64,000 nucleotides of DNA from Synchiropus splendidus (GCF_027744825.2 NC_071349.1:2480001-2544000), one strand, 5' to 3'; positions 12,866-26,420 are shown, counted from the first letter of the stretch. Notes: generated by a model not told the origin, from the sequence alone. Made by a program: numbers and translations.

Positions 12866-13430
12866 CTCCCACAATAGCAGAAAGGGTCTTTCTCGTAGTT
12901 GCGCATCAAATCTAAGCTGTCTGAAGTGTTTTTCGAAAGTTTTCAACATTTTTATGTTTGGTGTTCCTGAATCGACCTTTTCTCAGGCTGAAAACGCGTT
13001 TTCTGCATTGTGCCATAACTTTGCAGGGAAGCTTCAGAACATGACATTTTCACCTACCACTATAGCAGAAAGGGTTTTTCTAGTAGTTGCATATCAAATC
13101 TAAGCTGTCTGAAGTGTTTTTCCAAAGTTATCAACATTTTTATGTTTGGCGTTCTGGAACCCACCTTATCTCAGGCTAAAAACGCGTTTTCTGGATAGTG
13201 CCATAACTTTGCAGAGAGACTTCAGAACATGAAAGCTTAACATCCCACTATAGCAGAATGGGTCTTTCTAGTAGTTGCACATCAAATCTAAGCTGTCTGA
13301 AGTGTTTTTCCAAAGTTATCAACATTCTTATGTTTGGCAGTCCGGAATCGACCTTTTCTCTGGCTGAAAACGCGTTTTTCTGCATTGTGCCATAACTTTG
13401 CAGGGAAGCTTCAGAAAATGAACTTTTCAC
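12866..13430 (+). repeat. Three-monomer HOR, 565 bp, copy 2
   Basis: Direct tandem copy of the preceding 565 bp. By eye the two are the same through gaacttttcac, and then copy 2 is followed by ctcccacta instead of ctcccacaa. Such a perfect tandem duplication within otherwise variable monomers marks a very recent unequal exchange. Confidence 0.92.
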
Positions 13431-13480
13431 CTCCCACTATAGCAGAAAGGGTCTTTCTAGTAGTTGCACATCAAATCTAA

Positions 13481-13661
13481 GCTGTCTGAAGTGTTTTTCC
13501 AAAGTTATCAACATTTTTATGTTTGGCGTTCCGGATCGTACCTTATTGAAAACGCGTTTTCTGCATTGTGCCATAACTTTGCAGGAAAGCTGCAGAATAT
13601 GAAATTTCCAACTCCCACTATAGCAGAAAGGGTCTTTCTAGTAGTTGCACATCAAATCTAA
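13481..13661 (+). repeat. 181 bp variant monomer within HOR copy 2
   Basis: It shows the same 7 bp loss as at 11,606-11,786, with ccggatcgtacc as a private substitution. It is bounded by the normal gctgtctgaag start at 13,481 and gctgtttgaag at 13,662. Confidence 0.88.
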
Positions 13662-14590
13662 GCTGTTTGAAGTTTTTTTCCAAAGTTATCAACATTTTTA
13701 TGTTTGGCGTTCCGGAATCGACCTTATCTCAGGCTGAAAACGCGATTTACGCATTCTGTCATAACTTTGCAGGGAAGCTTCTGAACATGAAATTTTCACC
13801 TCCCACTATAGCAGAAAGGGTCTTTCTAGTAGTTGCACATCAAATCTAAGCTGTCTGAAGTGTTTTTCCAAAGTTATCAACATTTTTATGTTTGGCGTTC
13901 TGGAACCCACCTTATCTCAGGCTGAAAACGCGTTTTCTGCATTGTGCCATAACTTTGCAGGAAAGCTTCAGAACATGAAATTTTCACCTCCCACTATAGC
14001 AGAAAGGGTCTTTCTAGTAGTTGCACATCAAATCTAAGTTGTTTGAAGTGTTTTTCCAAAGTTATCAACATTTTTATGTTTGGCGTTCTGAAATCAACCT
14101 CATCTCAGGCTGAAAACGAGTTTTACGCATTGTGCCATAACTTTGCAGCGAAGCTTCAGAACATGAAATTTTCACCTCCCACAATAGCAGAAAGGGTCTT
14201 TCTCGTAGTTGCGCATCAAATCTAAGCTGTCTGAAGTGTTTTTCGAAAGTTTTCAACATTTTTATGTTTGGTGTTCCTGAATCGACCTTTTCTCAGGCTG
14301 AAAACGCGTTTTCTGCATTGTGCCATAACTTTGCAGGGAAGCTTCAGAACATGACATTTTCACCTACCACTATAGCAGAAAGGGTTTTTCTAGTAGTTGC
14401 ATATCAAATCTAAGCTGTCTGAAGTGTTTTTCCAAAGTTATCAACATTTTTATGTTTGGCGTTCTGGAACCCACCTTATCTCAGGCTAAAAACGCGTTTT
14501 CTGGATAGTGCCATAACTTTGCAGAGAGACTTCAGAACATGAAAGCTTAACATCCCACTATAGCAGAATGGGTCTTTCTAGTAGTTGCAC
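13485..14590 (+). repeat. HOR copy 2, partner of 11,610-12,715
   Basis: Second member of the 1,875 bp-offset pair. It carries a partial third copy of the 565 bp three-monomer block at 14,176-14,590. It ends where tgcacattaaatc replaces tgcacatcaaatc and the following monomer changes subtype. Confidence 0.87.
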
Positions 14591-16670
14591 ATTAAATCTA
14601 AGCTGTCTGAAGTGTTTTTCCAAAGTTATCAACATTTTTATGTTTGGCGTTCTGGAACCCACCTTATCTCAGGCTGAAAACGCGTTTTATGCATTGTGCC
14701 ATAACTTTGCAGGGAAGCTTCAGAAAATGAACTTTTCACCTCCCACTATAGCAGAAAGGGTCTTTCTAGTAGTTGCACATCAAATCTAAGCTGTCTGAAG
14801 TGTTGTTTCAAAGTCATCATCATTTTTACGCTTGGCGTACCGGAACCCACCTTATCTCAGGCTGAAAACGCGTTTTCTGCATTGTGCCATGACTTCTCAG
14901 GGAAGCTTCAGAACATGAAATGTTCACCTCCCACTATAGCAGAAAGGGTCTTTCTAGTAGTTGCACATCAAATCTAAGCTGTATGAAGTGTTTTTCCAAA
15001 GTTATCAACATTTTTATGTTTGGTGTTCCGGAATCGACCTTATCACAGGATGAAAAATCGTTTTCTGCATTGTCCCATAACTTTCCAGGGAAGCTTCAGA
15101 ACATGAAATTTTGACCTCCCACTATAGCAGAAAGGGTCTTTCTAGTAGTTGCACATCAAATCTAAGCTGTCTGAAGTGTTTTTCGAAAGTTATCATCATT
15201 TTTATGTTTGGCCATCCGGAACCCACCTTATCTCAAGCTGAAAACGCATTTTCTGCATTATGCCATAACTTTGCAGGGAAGCTTCGGAACATGAAATGTT
15301 CACCTCCCACTATAGCAGAAAGGGTCTTTCTAGTAGTTGCACATCAAATCTTAGCTGTCTGAAGTGTTGTTCCAAAGTTATCAACATTTTTATGTTTGGC
15401 GTTCCGGAACCCACCTTATCTCTGGCTGGAAACGCGTTTTCTGCTATATGCCATAACTTTGCAGGGAAGCTTCAGAACATGAAATTTTCACCTCCCACTA
15501 TAGCAGAAAGGGTCTTTCTAGTAGTTACACATCAAATCTAAGCTGTCTGAAGTGTTTTTCCAAAGTTATCAACATTTTTATGTTTGGCGTTCCGGAACCC
15601 ACCTTATCTCTGGCTGGAAACGCGTTTTCTGCTATATGCCATAACTTTGCTGGGAATCTTCAGAACATGAATTTTTAACCTCCTACAATAGCATAAAGGG
15701 TCTTTCTTGTAGTTGCACATCAAATCTAAGCTGTGTGAAGTGTTTTTCCAAAGGTATCAACATTTTTATGTTTGGCGTTCTGGAACCCACCTTATCTCAG
15801 GTTGAAAACGCGTTTTCTGCATTGTGCCAAAACTTTGTAGGTAAGCTCCAGAACATGAAATTTTCACCTCCCACTATAGCAGAAAGGGTCTTTCTAGTAG
15901 TTGCACATCAAATCTAAGCAGTTTGAAGTGTTTTTCCAAAGTTATCAACACTTTTATTTTGGCGTTCCTGAATCGACCTTATCTCTGGCTGAAAACATGT
16001 TTTCTACATTGTGCCATAACTTTGCAGGGAAGCTTCAGAAAATGAACTTTTCACCTCCCACTATAGCAGAAAGGGTCTTTCTAGTAGTTGCACATCAAAT
16101 CTAAGCTGTCTGAAGTGTTGTTTCAAAGTCATCATCATTTTTACGGTTGTCGTTCCGGAACCCACCTTATCTCAGGCTGAAAACGCGTTTTCTGCATTGT
16201 GCCATAACTTCTCCTGGTAGCTTCAGAACATGAAATGTTCACCTCCCACTATAGCAGAAAGGGTCTTTCTAGTAGTTGCACATCAAATCTAAGCTGTCTG
16301 AAGTGTTTTTCCAAAGTTATCAACATTTTTATGTTTGGTGTTCCGGAATCGACCTTATCTCAGGATGAAAAATCGTTTTCTGCATTGTCCCATAACTTTC
16401 CAGGGAAGCTTCAGAACATGAAATTTTGACCTCCCACTATAGCAGAAAAGGTCTTTCTAGTTGTTGCACATCAAATCTAAGCTGTCTGAAGTGTTTTTCG
16501 AAAGTTATCATCATTTTTATGTTTGGCGATCCGGAACCCAACTTATCTCAAGCTGAAAACGCGTTTTCTGCATTGTGCCATAACTTTGCAGGGAAGTTTC
16601 GGAACATGAAATGTTCACCTCCCACTATAGCAGAATGGGTCTTTCTAGTAGTTGCACATCAAATCTAAGC
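14591..16670 (+). repeat. Satellite zone with 1,315 bp-offset duplication
   Basis: The block at about 14,700-15,345 recurs at about 16,015-16,660 (seven monomers minus 1 bp). Diagnostic features are gaaaatgaacttttcacc, gttgtttcaaagtcatcatc, ggatgaaaaatcg, gtcccataactttcc and cattttgacctccc. The two copies differ at scattered sites, so the duplication is older than the 565 bp one. A third copy of the right part, with its left flank (about 15.74-16.66 kb), lies at about 36.17-37.09 kb. Confidence 0.85.
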
Positions 16671-19600
16671 TATCTGAAGTGTTTTTCTGAAGTTATCAAC
16701 ATTTTTATGTTTGGCGTTCCGGAACCCACCTTATCTCAGCCTGAAAACGCGTTTTACATATTTTGCCATAACTTTGCAGGGAAGCTTCAGAACATGAAAT
16801 TTTAACATCCCACTATGGCAGAAAGGGTCTTTCTAGTAGTTGCACATCAAATCTAAGCTGTCTGAAGTGTTTTTCCAAAGTTATCAATATTTTTATGTTT
16901 GGCGTTCCGGAATCTACCTTATCTCAGGCTGAAAACGCATTTCCTGCATTGTGGCATAACTTTGCAGGGAAGCTTCAGAACATGAAATTTTCAGCTCCCA
17001 CTGTAGCTAAAAGGGTCTTTCTAGTAGTTGCACATCAAATCTAAGCTGTCTGAAGTGTTTTTCCAAAGTTATCAACATTTTTATGTTTGGCGTTCTGGAA
17101 CCCACCTTATCTCAGGCTGAAAACGCGTTTCCTGCAATGTGCCATAACTTTGCAGGGAAGCTTCAGAACATTAAGTTTTAACCTCCCACTATAGCAGAAA
17201 AGGTCATTCTAGTAGTTGCACATCAAATCTAAGCTGTCTTGAAGTGTTTTTCTGCAGTTATCAACATTTTTATGTTTGGCGTTCCGGAACCCACCTTATC
17301 TCAGCTTGAAAACGCGTTTTACATATTTTGCCATAACTTTGCAGGGAAGCTTCAGAACATGAAATTTTTACATCCCACTATAGCAGAAAGGGTCTTTGTA
17401 GTAGTTGCACATCAAATCTAAGCTGTTTGAAGTGTTTTTCCAAAGTTAGCAACATTTTTAAGTTTGGCGTTTCGGAATCGACCTTATCTCCGGCTGAAAA
17501 TGTGTTTTCTGCATTGTGCCATAACTTTGCAGGGAAGCTTGAGAACATGAAGTTTTAACCTCCCACTATAGAAGAAAAGGTCATTCTAGCAGTTGCACAT
17601 CAAATCTAAGCTGTCTTGAAGTGTTTTTCCAAAGTTATCAATATTTTTATGTTTGGCGTTCCGGAATCTACCTTATCTCAGGCTGAAAACGCGTTTCCTG
17701 CATTGTGGCATAACTTTGCAGGGAAGCTTCAGAACATGAAATTTTCACCTCCCACTGTAGCTAAAAGGGTCTTTCTAGTAGTTGCACATCAAATCTAAGC
17801 TGTCTGAAGTGTTTTTCCAAAGTTATCAACATTTTTATGTTTGGCGTTCTGGAACCCACCTAATCTCAGGCTGAAAACGCGTTTTCAGCAATGTGCCATA
17901 ACTTTGCAGGGAAGCTTCAGAACATGAAGTTTTAACCTCCCACTATGGCAGAAAAGGTCATTCTAGTAGTTGCACATCAAATCTAAGCTGTATTGAAGTG
18001 TTTTTCTGAAGTTATCAACATTTTTATGTTTGGCGTTCCGGAACCCACCTTATCTCAGCCTGAAAACGCGTTTTACATATTTTGCCATAACTTTGCAGGG
18101 AAGCTTCAGAACATGAAATTTTTACATCCCACTATAGCAGAAAGGGTCTTTCTAGTAGTTGCACATCAAATCTAAGCTGTCTGAAGTGTTTTTCCAAAGT
18201 TATCAATATTTTTATGTTTGGCGATCCGGAATCGACCTTTTCTCAGGCTGAAAACGCGGTTCCTGCATTGTGGCATAACTTTGTAGGGAAGCTTCAGAAC
18301 ATGAAATTTTCACCTCCCACTGTAGCTAAATGGGTATTTCTAGTAGTTGCACATCAAATCTAAGCTGTCTGAAGTGTTTTTCCAAAGTTATCAATATTTT
18401 TATGTTTGGCGTTCTGGAACCCACCTAATTCCAGGCTGAAAACGCGTTTCCTGCATTGTTGCATAACTTTGCAGGGATGCATCAGAACATGAAATGTTCG
18501 CCTCCCACTATAGCAGATAGGGTCTTTCGAGGAGTTGCACATCAAATCTAAGCTGTCTTGAAGTGTTTTTCTGAAGTTATCAACATTTTTATGTTTGGCG
18601 TTCCTGAACCCACCTTATCTCAGCCTGAAAACGCGTTTTACATATTTTGCCATAACTTTGCAGGGAAGCTTCAGAACATGAAATATTTACATCCCACTAT
18701 AGCAGAAAGGGTCTTTCTAGTAGTTGCACATCAAATCTAAGCTGTTTGAAGTGTTTTCCCAAAGTTATCAACATTTTAATGTTTGGCGTTTCGGAATCGA
18801 CCTTATGTCCGGCTGAAAATGCGTTTTCTGCATTGTGCCATAACTTTGCAGGGAAGCTTGAGAACATGAAGTTTTAACCTCCCACTATAGCAGAAAAGGT
18901 CATTCTAGTAGTTGCACATCAAATCTAAGCTGTCTTGAAGTGTTTTTCTGAAGTTATCAACATTTTTATGTTTGGCGTTCCGGAACCCACCTTATCTCAG
19001 CCTGAAAACGCGTTTTACATATTTTGCCATAACTTTGCAGGGAAGCTTCAGAACATGAAATTTTCTACTCCCACTGTAGCAGAAAGGGTCTTTCTAGTAG
19101 TTGCACATCAAATCTAAGCTGTCTGAAGTGTTTTTCCAAAGTTATCAACATTTTTATGTTTGGCGTTCTGGAACCCACCTAATCTCACGCTGAAAACGCG
19201 TTTTCTGCATTGTGCCAAAACTTTTCAGGGAAGCTTCAGAACATGAAATGTTCGCCTCCCACTATAGCAGATAGGGCCATTCTAGTAGTTGCACATCAAA
19301 TCTAAGCTGTCTGAAGTGTTTTTCCAAAGTTATCAACATTTTTATGTTTGGCGTCCTGGAACCCATCTTATCTCAGGCTGAAAACAGTTTTCTGCATTGT
19401 GCCGTAACTTTGGAGGGAGACTTCAGAACATGAAATTTTCTCCTCCCACTATAGCAGAAAGGGTATTTCTAGTAGTTGCACATCAAATCTTAGCAGTCTG
19501 AAGTGTTTTTCCAAAGTTCTGAATATTTTTATGTTTGGCGTTCTGAAACCAATCTTATCTCCGGATGAAAACGCGTTTTCTGCATTGTGCCATAACTTTG

Positions 19601-20050
19601 CAGGGAAGCTTCAGAACATGAAATTTTAACCTCCCACTATAGCAGAAAAGGTCATTCGAGAAGTTGCACATCAAATCTAAGCTGTCTTGAAGTGTTTTTC
19701 TGAAGTTATCAACATTTTTATGTTTGGCGTTCCGGAACCCACCTTATCTCAGCCTGAAAACGCGTTTTACATATTTTGCCATAACTTTGCAGGGAAGCTT
19801 CAGAACATGAAATTTTAACATCCCAATATGGCAGAAAGGGTCTTTCTAGTAGTTGCACATCAAATCTAAGCTGTCTGAAGTGTTTTTCCAAAGTTATCAA
19901 TATTTTTATGTTTGGCGTTCTGGAATCGACCTTATCTCAGGCTGAAAACGCATTTCCTGCATTGTGGCATAACTTTGCAGGGAAGCTTCAGAACATGAAA
20001 TTTTCTACTCCCACTGTAGGTAAAAGGGTCTTTCTAGTAGCTGCACATCA
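16671..20050 (+). repeat. Dimeric HOR zone, 377 bp periodicity
   Basis: Units starting gctgtcttgaag (a 1 bp insertion; one reads gctgtattgaag) occur at 17,233, 17,610, 17,987, 18,552, 18,929 and 19,681. The spacings are 377, 377, 565, 377 and 752 bp. Most carry cagcctgaaaacgcg followed by ttttacatattttgcc, and are preceded by a unit with gaaaaggtcattctag. The period is therefore two monomers plus the inserted base, sometimes stretched to three or four. Other partners carry tgtagctaaaaggg. Related sequence recurs at 45.0-48.3 kb. Confidence 0.85.
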
Positions 20051-21790
20051 AATCTAAGCTGTTTGCAGTGTTTTTCCAAAGTTAACACCATTCTTATGTT
20101 TGGCGTTCCAGAAATAACCTTATCTCAGGCTGAAAACGCTTTTTACACAATTTGCCATAACTTTGCAGGAAAGCTTCAGAACATGAAATTTTTACCTCCC
20201 ACTATACCAGAAAGGGTCTTTCTAGTAGTTGCACAACAAATCTAAGCTGTCTGAAGTGTTTTTCCAAAGTTATCAACAATTTTATGTTTGGCGTTCTGGA
20301 AACCACCTTATCTCAGGCTGAAAACAGGTTTTCTGCATTGTGCCATAACTTTGCAGGGAAGCTTCAGAACATGAAATTTTCATATCCCACTATAGCAGAA
20401 AGGGTCTTTCTAGTAGTCTCACATCAAATCTAAGCTGTCTGAAGTGTTTTTTCAAAGTTATCAAAATTTTTATGTTTGGCGCTCCGGAATCGACCTTATC
20501 TCAGGCTGAAAACGCGTTTTCTGCCTTGTGCCATAACTTTGCAGGGAGATTTCAGAACATGAAATTTTCTCCTCCCACTATAGCAGAAAGGGTCTTTCTA
20601 ATAGTTGCACATCAAATCTAAGCTGTCTGAAGTGTTTTTCGAAAGTTATCAACATTCTTATGTTTGGCTTTCCGGAAAAAACCCTATCTCAGACTGAAAA
20701 CTTGTTTTCTGCATTGTGCCACAACTTTGCAGGGAAACTTCAGAACATGAAATTTTAACGTCGCACTATAGCAGAAAGGGTCTTTCTAGTAGTTGCACAT
20801 CAAATCTAAGCTGTCGAAAGTGTGTTTCCAAAGGTATCAACATTCTAATGTTTGGCGTTCCGGAATCAACCTTATCTCACGCTGAAAACGCGTTTTACGC
20901 ATTGTGCCATAACTTTGCAGGAAAGCTTCAGAACATGAAATTTTCAACTCCCACTATAGCAGAAAGGGTCTTTCTAGTAGTTGCACATCAAATCTAAGCT
21001 GTCTGTAGAGTTTTTCCTGAGTTATCAACATGTTTATGTTTGGCGTTCTGGAATCGACCTTATCTCAGGATGAAAAATCGTTTTCTGCATTGTCCCATAA
21101 CTTTGCAGGGAAGCTTCAGAACATGAAGTTCTGACCTCCAACAATAGCAGAAAGGGTCTTTCTAGTAGTTGCGCATCAAATCTAAGCTGTCTGAAGTGTT
21201 TTTCCAATGTTATCAACATTTTTATGTTTGGCGTTCTGGAACCCACCTTATCTCAGGCTGAAAACGCGTTTTCTGCATTGTGCCATAACTTTGCAGGGAG
21301 ACTTCAGAACATGAAATTTTCACCTCCCACTATAGCAGAAAGGGTATTTCTAGTAGTTGCATATCAAATCTAAGTTGTCTGAAGTGTTTTTCGAAAGTTT
21401 TCAACATTTTTATGTTTGGCGTTCCGGAATCAACCTTATCTCAGACTGAAAACGTGTTTTCTGCATTGTGCCATAACTTTGCAGGGAAGCTTCAGAACAT
21501 GAAATTTTCAACTTCCACTATAGCAGAAAGGCTCTTTCCAGCAGTCGCACATCAAATCTAAGCTGTCTGAAGTGTTTTTCCAAAGTTATCATCATTTTTA
21601 TGTTTGGCGTTCCGGAATCAACCTTATCTCAGACTGAAAACGTGTTTTCTGCATTGTGCCATAACTTTGCATGGAAACTTCAGAACATGAAATTTTCACC
21701 TCCAACTATAGCAGAAAGGGTCTTTCTAGTAGTTGCACATCAAATCTAAGCTGTTTGAAGTGTTTTTCCAAAGTTAACCCCATTTTTATG
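20051..21790 (+). repeat. Mixed satellite monomers between HOR zones
   Basis: About nine monomers of mixed subtype with no long exact duplication that I could see. They include the first units of the ttaacacc/ttaacccc type, and the first ttccagcagtcgcaca unit at about 21,538, which reappears at 24,721 and 26,020. No non-satellite sequence is present. Confidence 0.75.
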
Positions 21791-22480
21791 TTTGGCGTTC
21801 CAGAAACAACTTTATCTCAGGCTGAAAACGTGTTTTACGCAATTTGCCATAACTTTGCAGGAAAGCTTCAGAACATGAAATTTTCACCTCCCACTATAGC
21901 AGAAAGGGTCTTTCTAGTAGTTACACATCAAATCTAAGCTGTTTGAAGTGTTTTTCCAAAGTTATCAACATTCTTATGTTTGGCAGTCCGGAATCGACCT
22001 TTTCTCTGGCTGAAAACGCGTTTTTCTGCATTGTGCCATAACTTTGCAGGCAAGCTTTAGATCATGAAAATTTCACGTTCCACTAGAGCAGAAAGGGTAT
22101 TTCTAGTAGTTGCACATCAAATCTAAGCTGTCTGAAGTGTTTTTCGAAAGTTATCAACATTTTTATGTTTGGCGTTCCGGAATCGACCTTATCTCAGGCT
22201 GAAAACGCGTTTTCTGCTTTGTGTCATCACTTTGCAGGAAAGCTGCAGAATATGAAATTTTCACCTCCCACTATAGCAGTAAGGGTCTTTCTAGTAGTTG
22301 CACAAGAAATCTAAGCTGTCTGAAGTGTTTTTCGAAAGTTATCAACATTTTTATGTTTGGCGTTCCGGATCGCACCTTATTGAAAACGCATTTTCTGCAT
22401 TGTGCCATAACTTTGCAGGGAAACTTCAGAACATGAAATTATCACCTCCCACGAAAGCAGAAAGGGTCTCTCTAGTAGTT
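21790..22480 (+). repeat. Satellite block shared with 24,790-25,480 (offset 2,995 bp)
   Basis: The order of rare units is the same in both places: gaaacaactttatc or gaaactactttatc, then ggcagtccgg with a gcgtttttctg insertion and cactagagcag, then ctttgtgtcatcac with agcagtaaggg, then a 181 bp unit. The offset is sixteen monomers minus 13 bp. Confidence 0.85.
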
Positions 22481-23052
22481 GCACATCAAATCTAAGCTGT
22501 TTGAAGTGTTTTTCGAAAGTTTTCAACATTTTTATGTTTGGCGTTCCTGAATCGACCTTATCTCAGGCTGAAAACGCGTTTTCTGCATTGTGCCATAACT
22601 TTGCAGGGAAGCTTCAGAACATGAAATTTTCACCTCCCACTATAGAAGAAAGGGTCTCTCTAGTAGTTGCACATCAAATCTAAGCTGTCTGAAGTGTTTT
22701 TCCAAAGTTATCAACATTTTGATGTTTGGCGTTACGGAATCGACCTTATCTGAGGATGAAAACGCGTTTTCTGCATTGTGCCAAAACTTTGTAGGTAAGC
22801 TCCAGAACATGACATTTTCACCTCCCACGACAGCAGAAAGGGTCTTTCGAGTAGTTGCACATAAAATCTAAGCTGTTTGAAGTGTTTTTCGAAAGTTATC
22901 AACATTTTTACGTTTGGCGTTCCGGATCGCACCTTATTGAAAACGCGTTTTCTGCATTGTGCCATAACTTTGCAGGAAAGCTGCAGAATATGAAATTTTC
23001 ACCTCCCACTATAGCAGAAAGGGGCTTTCGAGTAGTTGCACATCAAATCTAA
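22315..23052 (+). repeat. 181 bp variant monomers at 22,315 and 22,872
   Basis: The 7 bp deletion signature (ggatcgcacc followed by ttattgaaaac) lies at 22,367 and 22,924. Between the two units are ordinary 188 bp monomers. These are the first two 181 bp units of the 22-35 kb cluster. Confidence 0.85.
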
Positions 23053-23429
23053 GCTGTTTGAAGTGTTTTTCGAAAGTTATCAACATTTTTATGTTTGGCG
23101 TTCCGGAATCGACCTTATCTCAGGCTTAAAACGCGATTTACGCATTCTGTCATAACTTTGCAGGTAAGCTTCTGAACATGAAATTTTCACCTCCCACTAT
23201 AGCAGAAAGGGTCTTTCTACTAGTTGCACATCAAATCTAAGTTGTTTGAAGTGTTTTTCCAAAGTTATCAATATTTTTATGTTTGGCGTTCCGAAATCAA
23301 CCTCATCTCAGGCTGAAAACGAGTTTTACGCATTGTGTCATAACTTTGCAGCGAAGCTTCAGAACATGAAATTTTCACCTCCCACTATAGCAGAAAGGGT
23401 CTTTCTCGTAGTTGCGCATCAAATCTAAG

Positions 23430-24180
23430 CTTTCTGAAGTGTTTTTCGAAAGTTTTCAACATTTTTATGTTTGGTGTTCCTGAATAGACCTTTTCTCAGG
23501 CTGAAAACGCGTTTTCTGCATTGTGCCATAACCTTTCAGGGAACCTTCAGATCATGAAATGTTCATTTCCCACTATAGCAGAAAGGGTCTTTCTAGTAGT
23601 TGCACATCAAATCTAAGCTGTCTGAAGTGTTTTTCCAAAGTTATCAACATTCTTATGTTTGCCGTTCCGGAATCAACCTTATCTCAGGCTGAAAACATGT
23701 TTTCTGCATTGTGCCATAACTTTGCAGGCAAGCTTCAGAACATGAAATTTTCACCTCCCACTATACCAGAAATGGTCTTTCTAGTACTTGCACATCAAAT
23801 CTAAGCTGTGTGAAGTGTTTTTCCGAAGTTATTAACATTTTTATGATTGGCGTTCCGGAATTGACCTTATGTGAGGCTGAACACGAGTTTTCTGCATTGT
23901 GCCATAACTTTGCAGGGAAGCTTCAGAACATGAAATTTTAACCTCCCACTAAAGCAGAATGCGTCTTTCTAGTAGTTGCACATCAAATCTTAGCTGTCTG
24001 AAGTGTTTTACCAAAGTTATCAACATTTTTATGTTTGGCGTTTCGGAATCAACCTTATCTCAGCCTGAAATCGCGCTTTACATATTTTGCCATAACTTTG
24101 CAGGGAAGCTTCAGAACATGACATTTTCACCTCCCACTATAGCAGAAAGGGTTTTTCTAGTAGTTGCACATCAAATCTAA
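23430..24180 (+). repeat. Four-monomer block reused at 28.86-29.60 kb and in part at 35.4-35.97 kb
   Basis: Rare markers appear in the same order at each place: ctataccagaaatgg (accagaaacgg at 35.5 kb), then ccgaagttattaac with ggaattgacc and ctgaacacgag, then aaatcgcgctttacatat. The offset to the 28.9 kb copy is about 5,425 bp. At 29.5 kb the last unit has a 1 bp insertion (atattttagcc). Confidence 0.84.
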
Positions 24181-24569
24181 GCTGTCTGAAGTGTTTTTCC
24201 AAAGTTATCAACATTTTTATGTTTGGCGTTCTGGTATCCACCTTATCTCAGGCTGAAAACGCGTTTTCTGCATTGTGCCATAACTTTGCAATGAAGCTTT
24301 AGAACATGAAATTTCCACCCCCAACTATAGCAGAAAGGGTCTTTCTTGTAGTTGCGCATCAAATCTAAGCTGTCTGAAGTGTTTTTCCAATGTTATCAAC
24401 ATTTTTATGTTTGGCGTTCTGGAACCCACCTTATATCAGGCTGAAAACGCGTTTTCTGCATTGTGCCATAACTTTGCAGGGAGACTTCAGAACATGAAAT
24501 TTTCACCTCCCACTATAGCAGAAAGGGTATTTCTAGTAGTTGCATATCAAATCTAAGTTGTCTGAAGTG

Positions 24570-26420
24570 TTTTTCGAAAGTTTTCAACATTTTTATGTTT
24601 GGCGTTCCTGAATCGACCTTATCTCAGCCTGAAAACGCGTTTTCTGCAATGTGCCATAACTTTGCAGGGAAGCTTCAGAACATGACATTTTCAACTTCCA
24701 CTATAGCAGAAAGGCTCTTTCCAGCAGTCGCACATCAAATCTAAGCTGTCTGAAGTGTTTTTCCAAAGTTATCAACATTTTTATGTTTGGCGTTCCAGAA
24801 ACTACTTTATCTCAGGCTGAAAACGTGTTTTACGCAATTTGCCATAACTTTGCAGGAAAGCTTCAGAACATGAAATTTTCACCTCCCACTATAGCAGAAA
24901 GGGTCTTTCTAGTAGTTGCACATCAAATCTAAGCTGTTTGAAGTGTTTTTCCAAAGTTATCAACATTCTTATGTTTGGCAGTCCGGAATCGACCTTTTCT
25001 CTGGCTGAAAACGCGTTTTTCTGCATTGTGCCATAACTTTGCAGGCAAGCTTTAGAACATGAAAATTTCACGTCCCACTAGAGCAGAAAGGGTATTTCTA
25101 GTAGTTGCACATCAAATCTAAGCTGTCTGAAGTGTTTTTCGAAAGTTATCAACATTTTTATGTTTGGCGTTCCGGAATCGACCTTATCTCAGGCTGAAAA
25201 CGCGTTTTCTGCTTTGTGTCATCACTTTGCAGGAAAGCTGCAGAATATGAAATTTTCACCTCCCACTATAGCAGTAAGGGTCTTTCTAGTAGTTGCACAA
25301 CAAATCTAAGCTGTCTGAAGTGTTTTTCGAAAGTTATCAACATTTTTATGTTTGGCGTTCCGGATCGCACCTTATTGAAAACGCATTTTCTGCATTGTGC
25401 CATAACTTTGCAGGGAAACTTCAGAACATGAAATTATCACCTCCCACGATAGCAGAAAGGGTCTCTCTAGTAGTTGCACATCAAATCTAAGCTGTCTGAA
25501 GTGTTTTTCAAAAGATTTCAACATTTTTATGTTTGGCGTTCCTGAATCGACCTTATCTCAGGCTGAAAACGTGTTTTCTGCATTGTGCCATAACTTTGCA
25601 GGGAAGCTTCAGAACATGAAATTTTCACCTCCCACGATAGCAGAAAGGGTCTTTCGAGTAGTTGCACATAAAATCTAAGCTGTTTGAAGTGTTTTTCCAA
25701 AGTTATCAACATTTTTACGTTTGGCGTTCCGGATCGCACCTTATTGAAAACGCGTTTTCTGCATTGTGCCATAACTTTGCAGGAAAGCTTCAGAACATGA
25801 AATTTTCACCTCCCACTATAGCAGAAAGGGTCTTTCTAGTAGTTGCATATCAAATCTAAGTTGTCTGAAGTGTTTTTCGAAAGTTTTCAACATTTTTATG
25901 TTTGGCGTTCCTGAATCGACCTTATCTCAGCCTGAAAACGCGTTTTCTGCAATGTGCCATAACTTTGCAGGGAAGCTTCAGAACATGACATTTTCAACTT
26001 CCACTATAGCAGAAAGGCTCTTTCCAGCAGTCGCACATCAAATCTAAGCTGTCTGAAGTGTTTTTCCAAAGTTATCAACATTTTTATGTATGGCGTTCCG
26101 GAATCAACCTTATCTCAGACTGAAAACGTGTTTTCTGCATTGTGCCATAACTTTGCATGGAAACTTCAGAACATGAAATTTTCACCTCCAACTATTGCAG
26201 AAAGGGTCTTTCTAGTAGTTGCACATCAAATCTAAGCTGTTTGAAGTGTTTTTCCAAAGTTAACCCCATTTTTATGTTTGGCGTTCCAGAAACAACTTTA
26301 TCTCAGGCTGAAAACGTGTTTTACGCAATTTGCCATAACTTTGCAGGAAAGCTTCAGAACATGAAATTTTCACCTCCCACTATAGCAGAAAGGGTCTTTC
26401 TAATAGTTGCACATCAAATC
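24570..26420 (+). repeat. Recombined mosaic of HOR blocks
   Basis: The unit with cagcctgaaaacgcg, ctgcaatgtgcc and ttccagcagtcgcac at about 24,570-24,760 recurs at about 25,873-26,060. After it the neighbours differ: the first copy is followed by gaaactactttatc, while the second is followed by tatggcgttccgg, as at about 21.6 kb. This switching of partners at monomer boundaries is what unequal exchange between misaligned copies would leave. 181 bp units start at 25,310 and 25,679. Confidence 0.78.
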
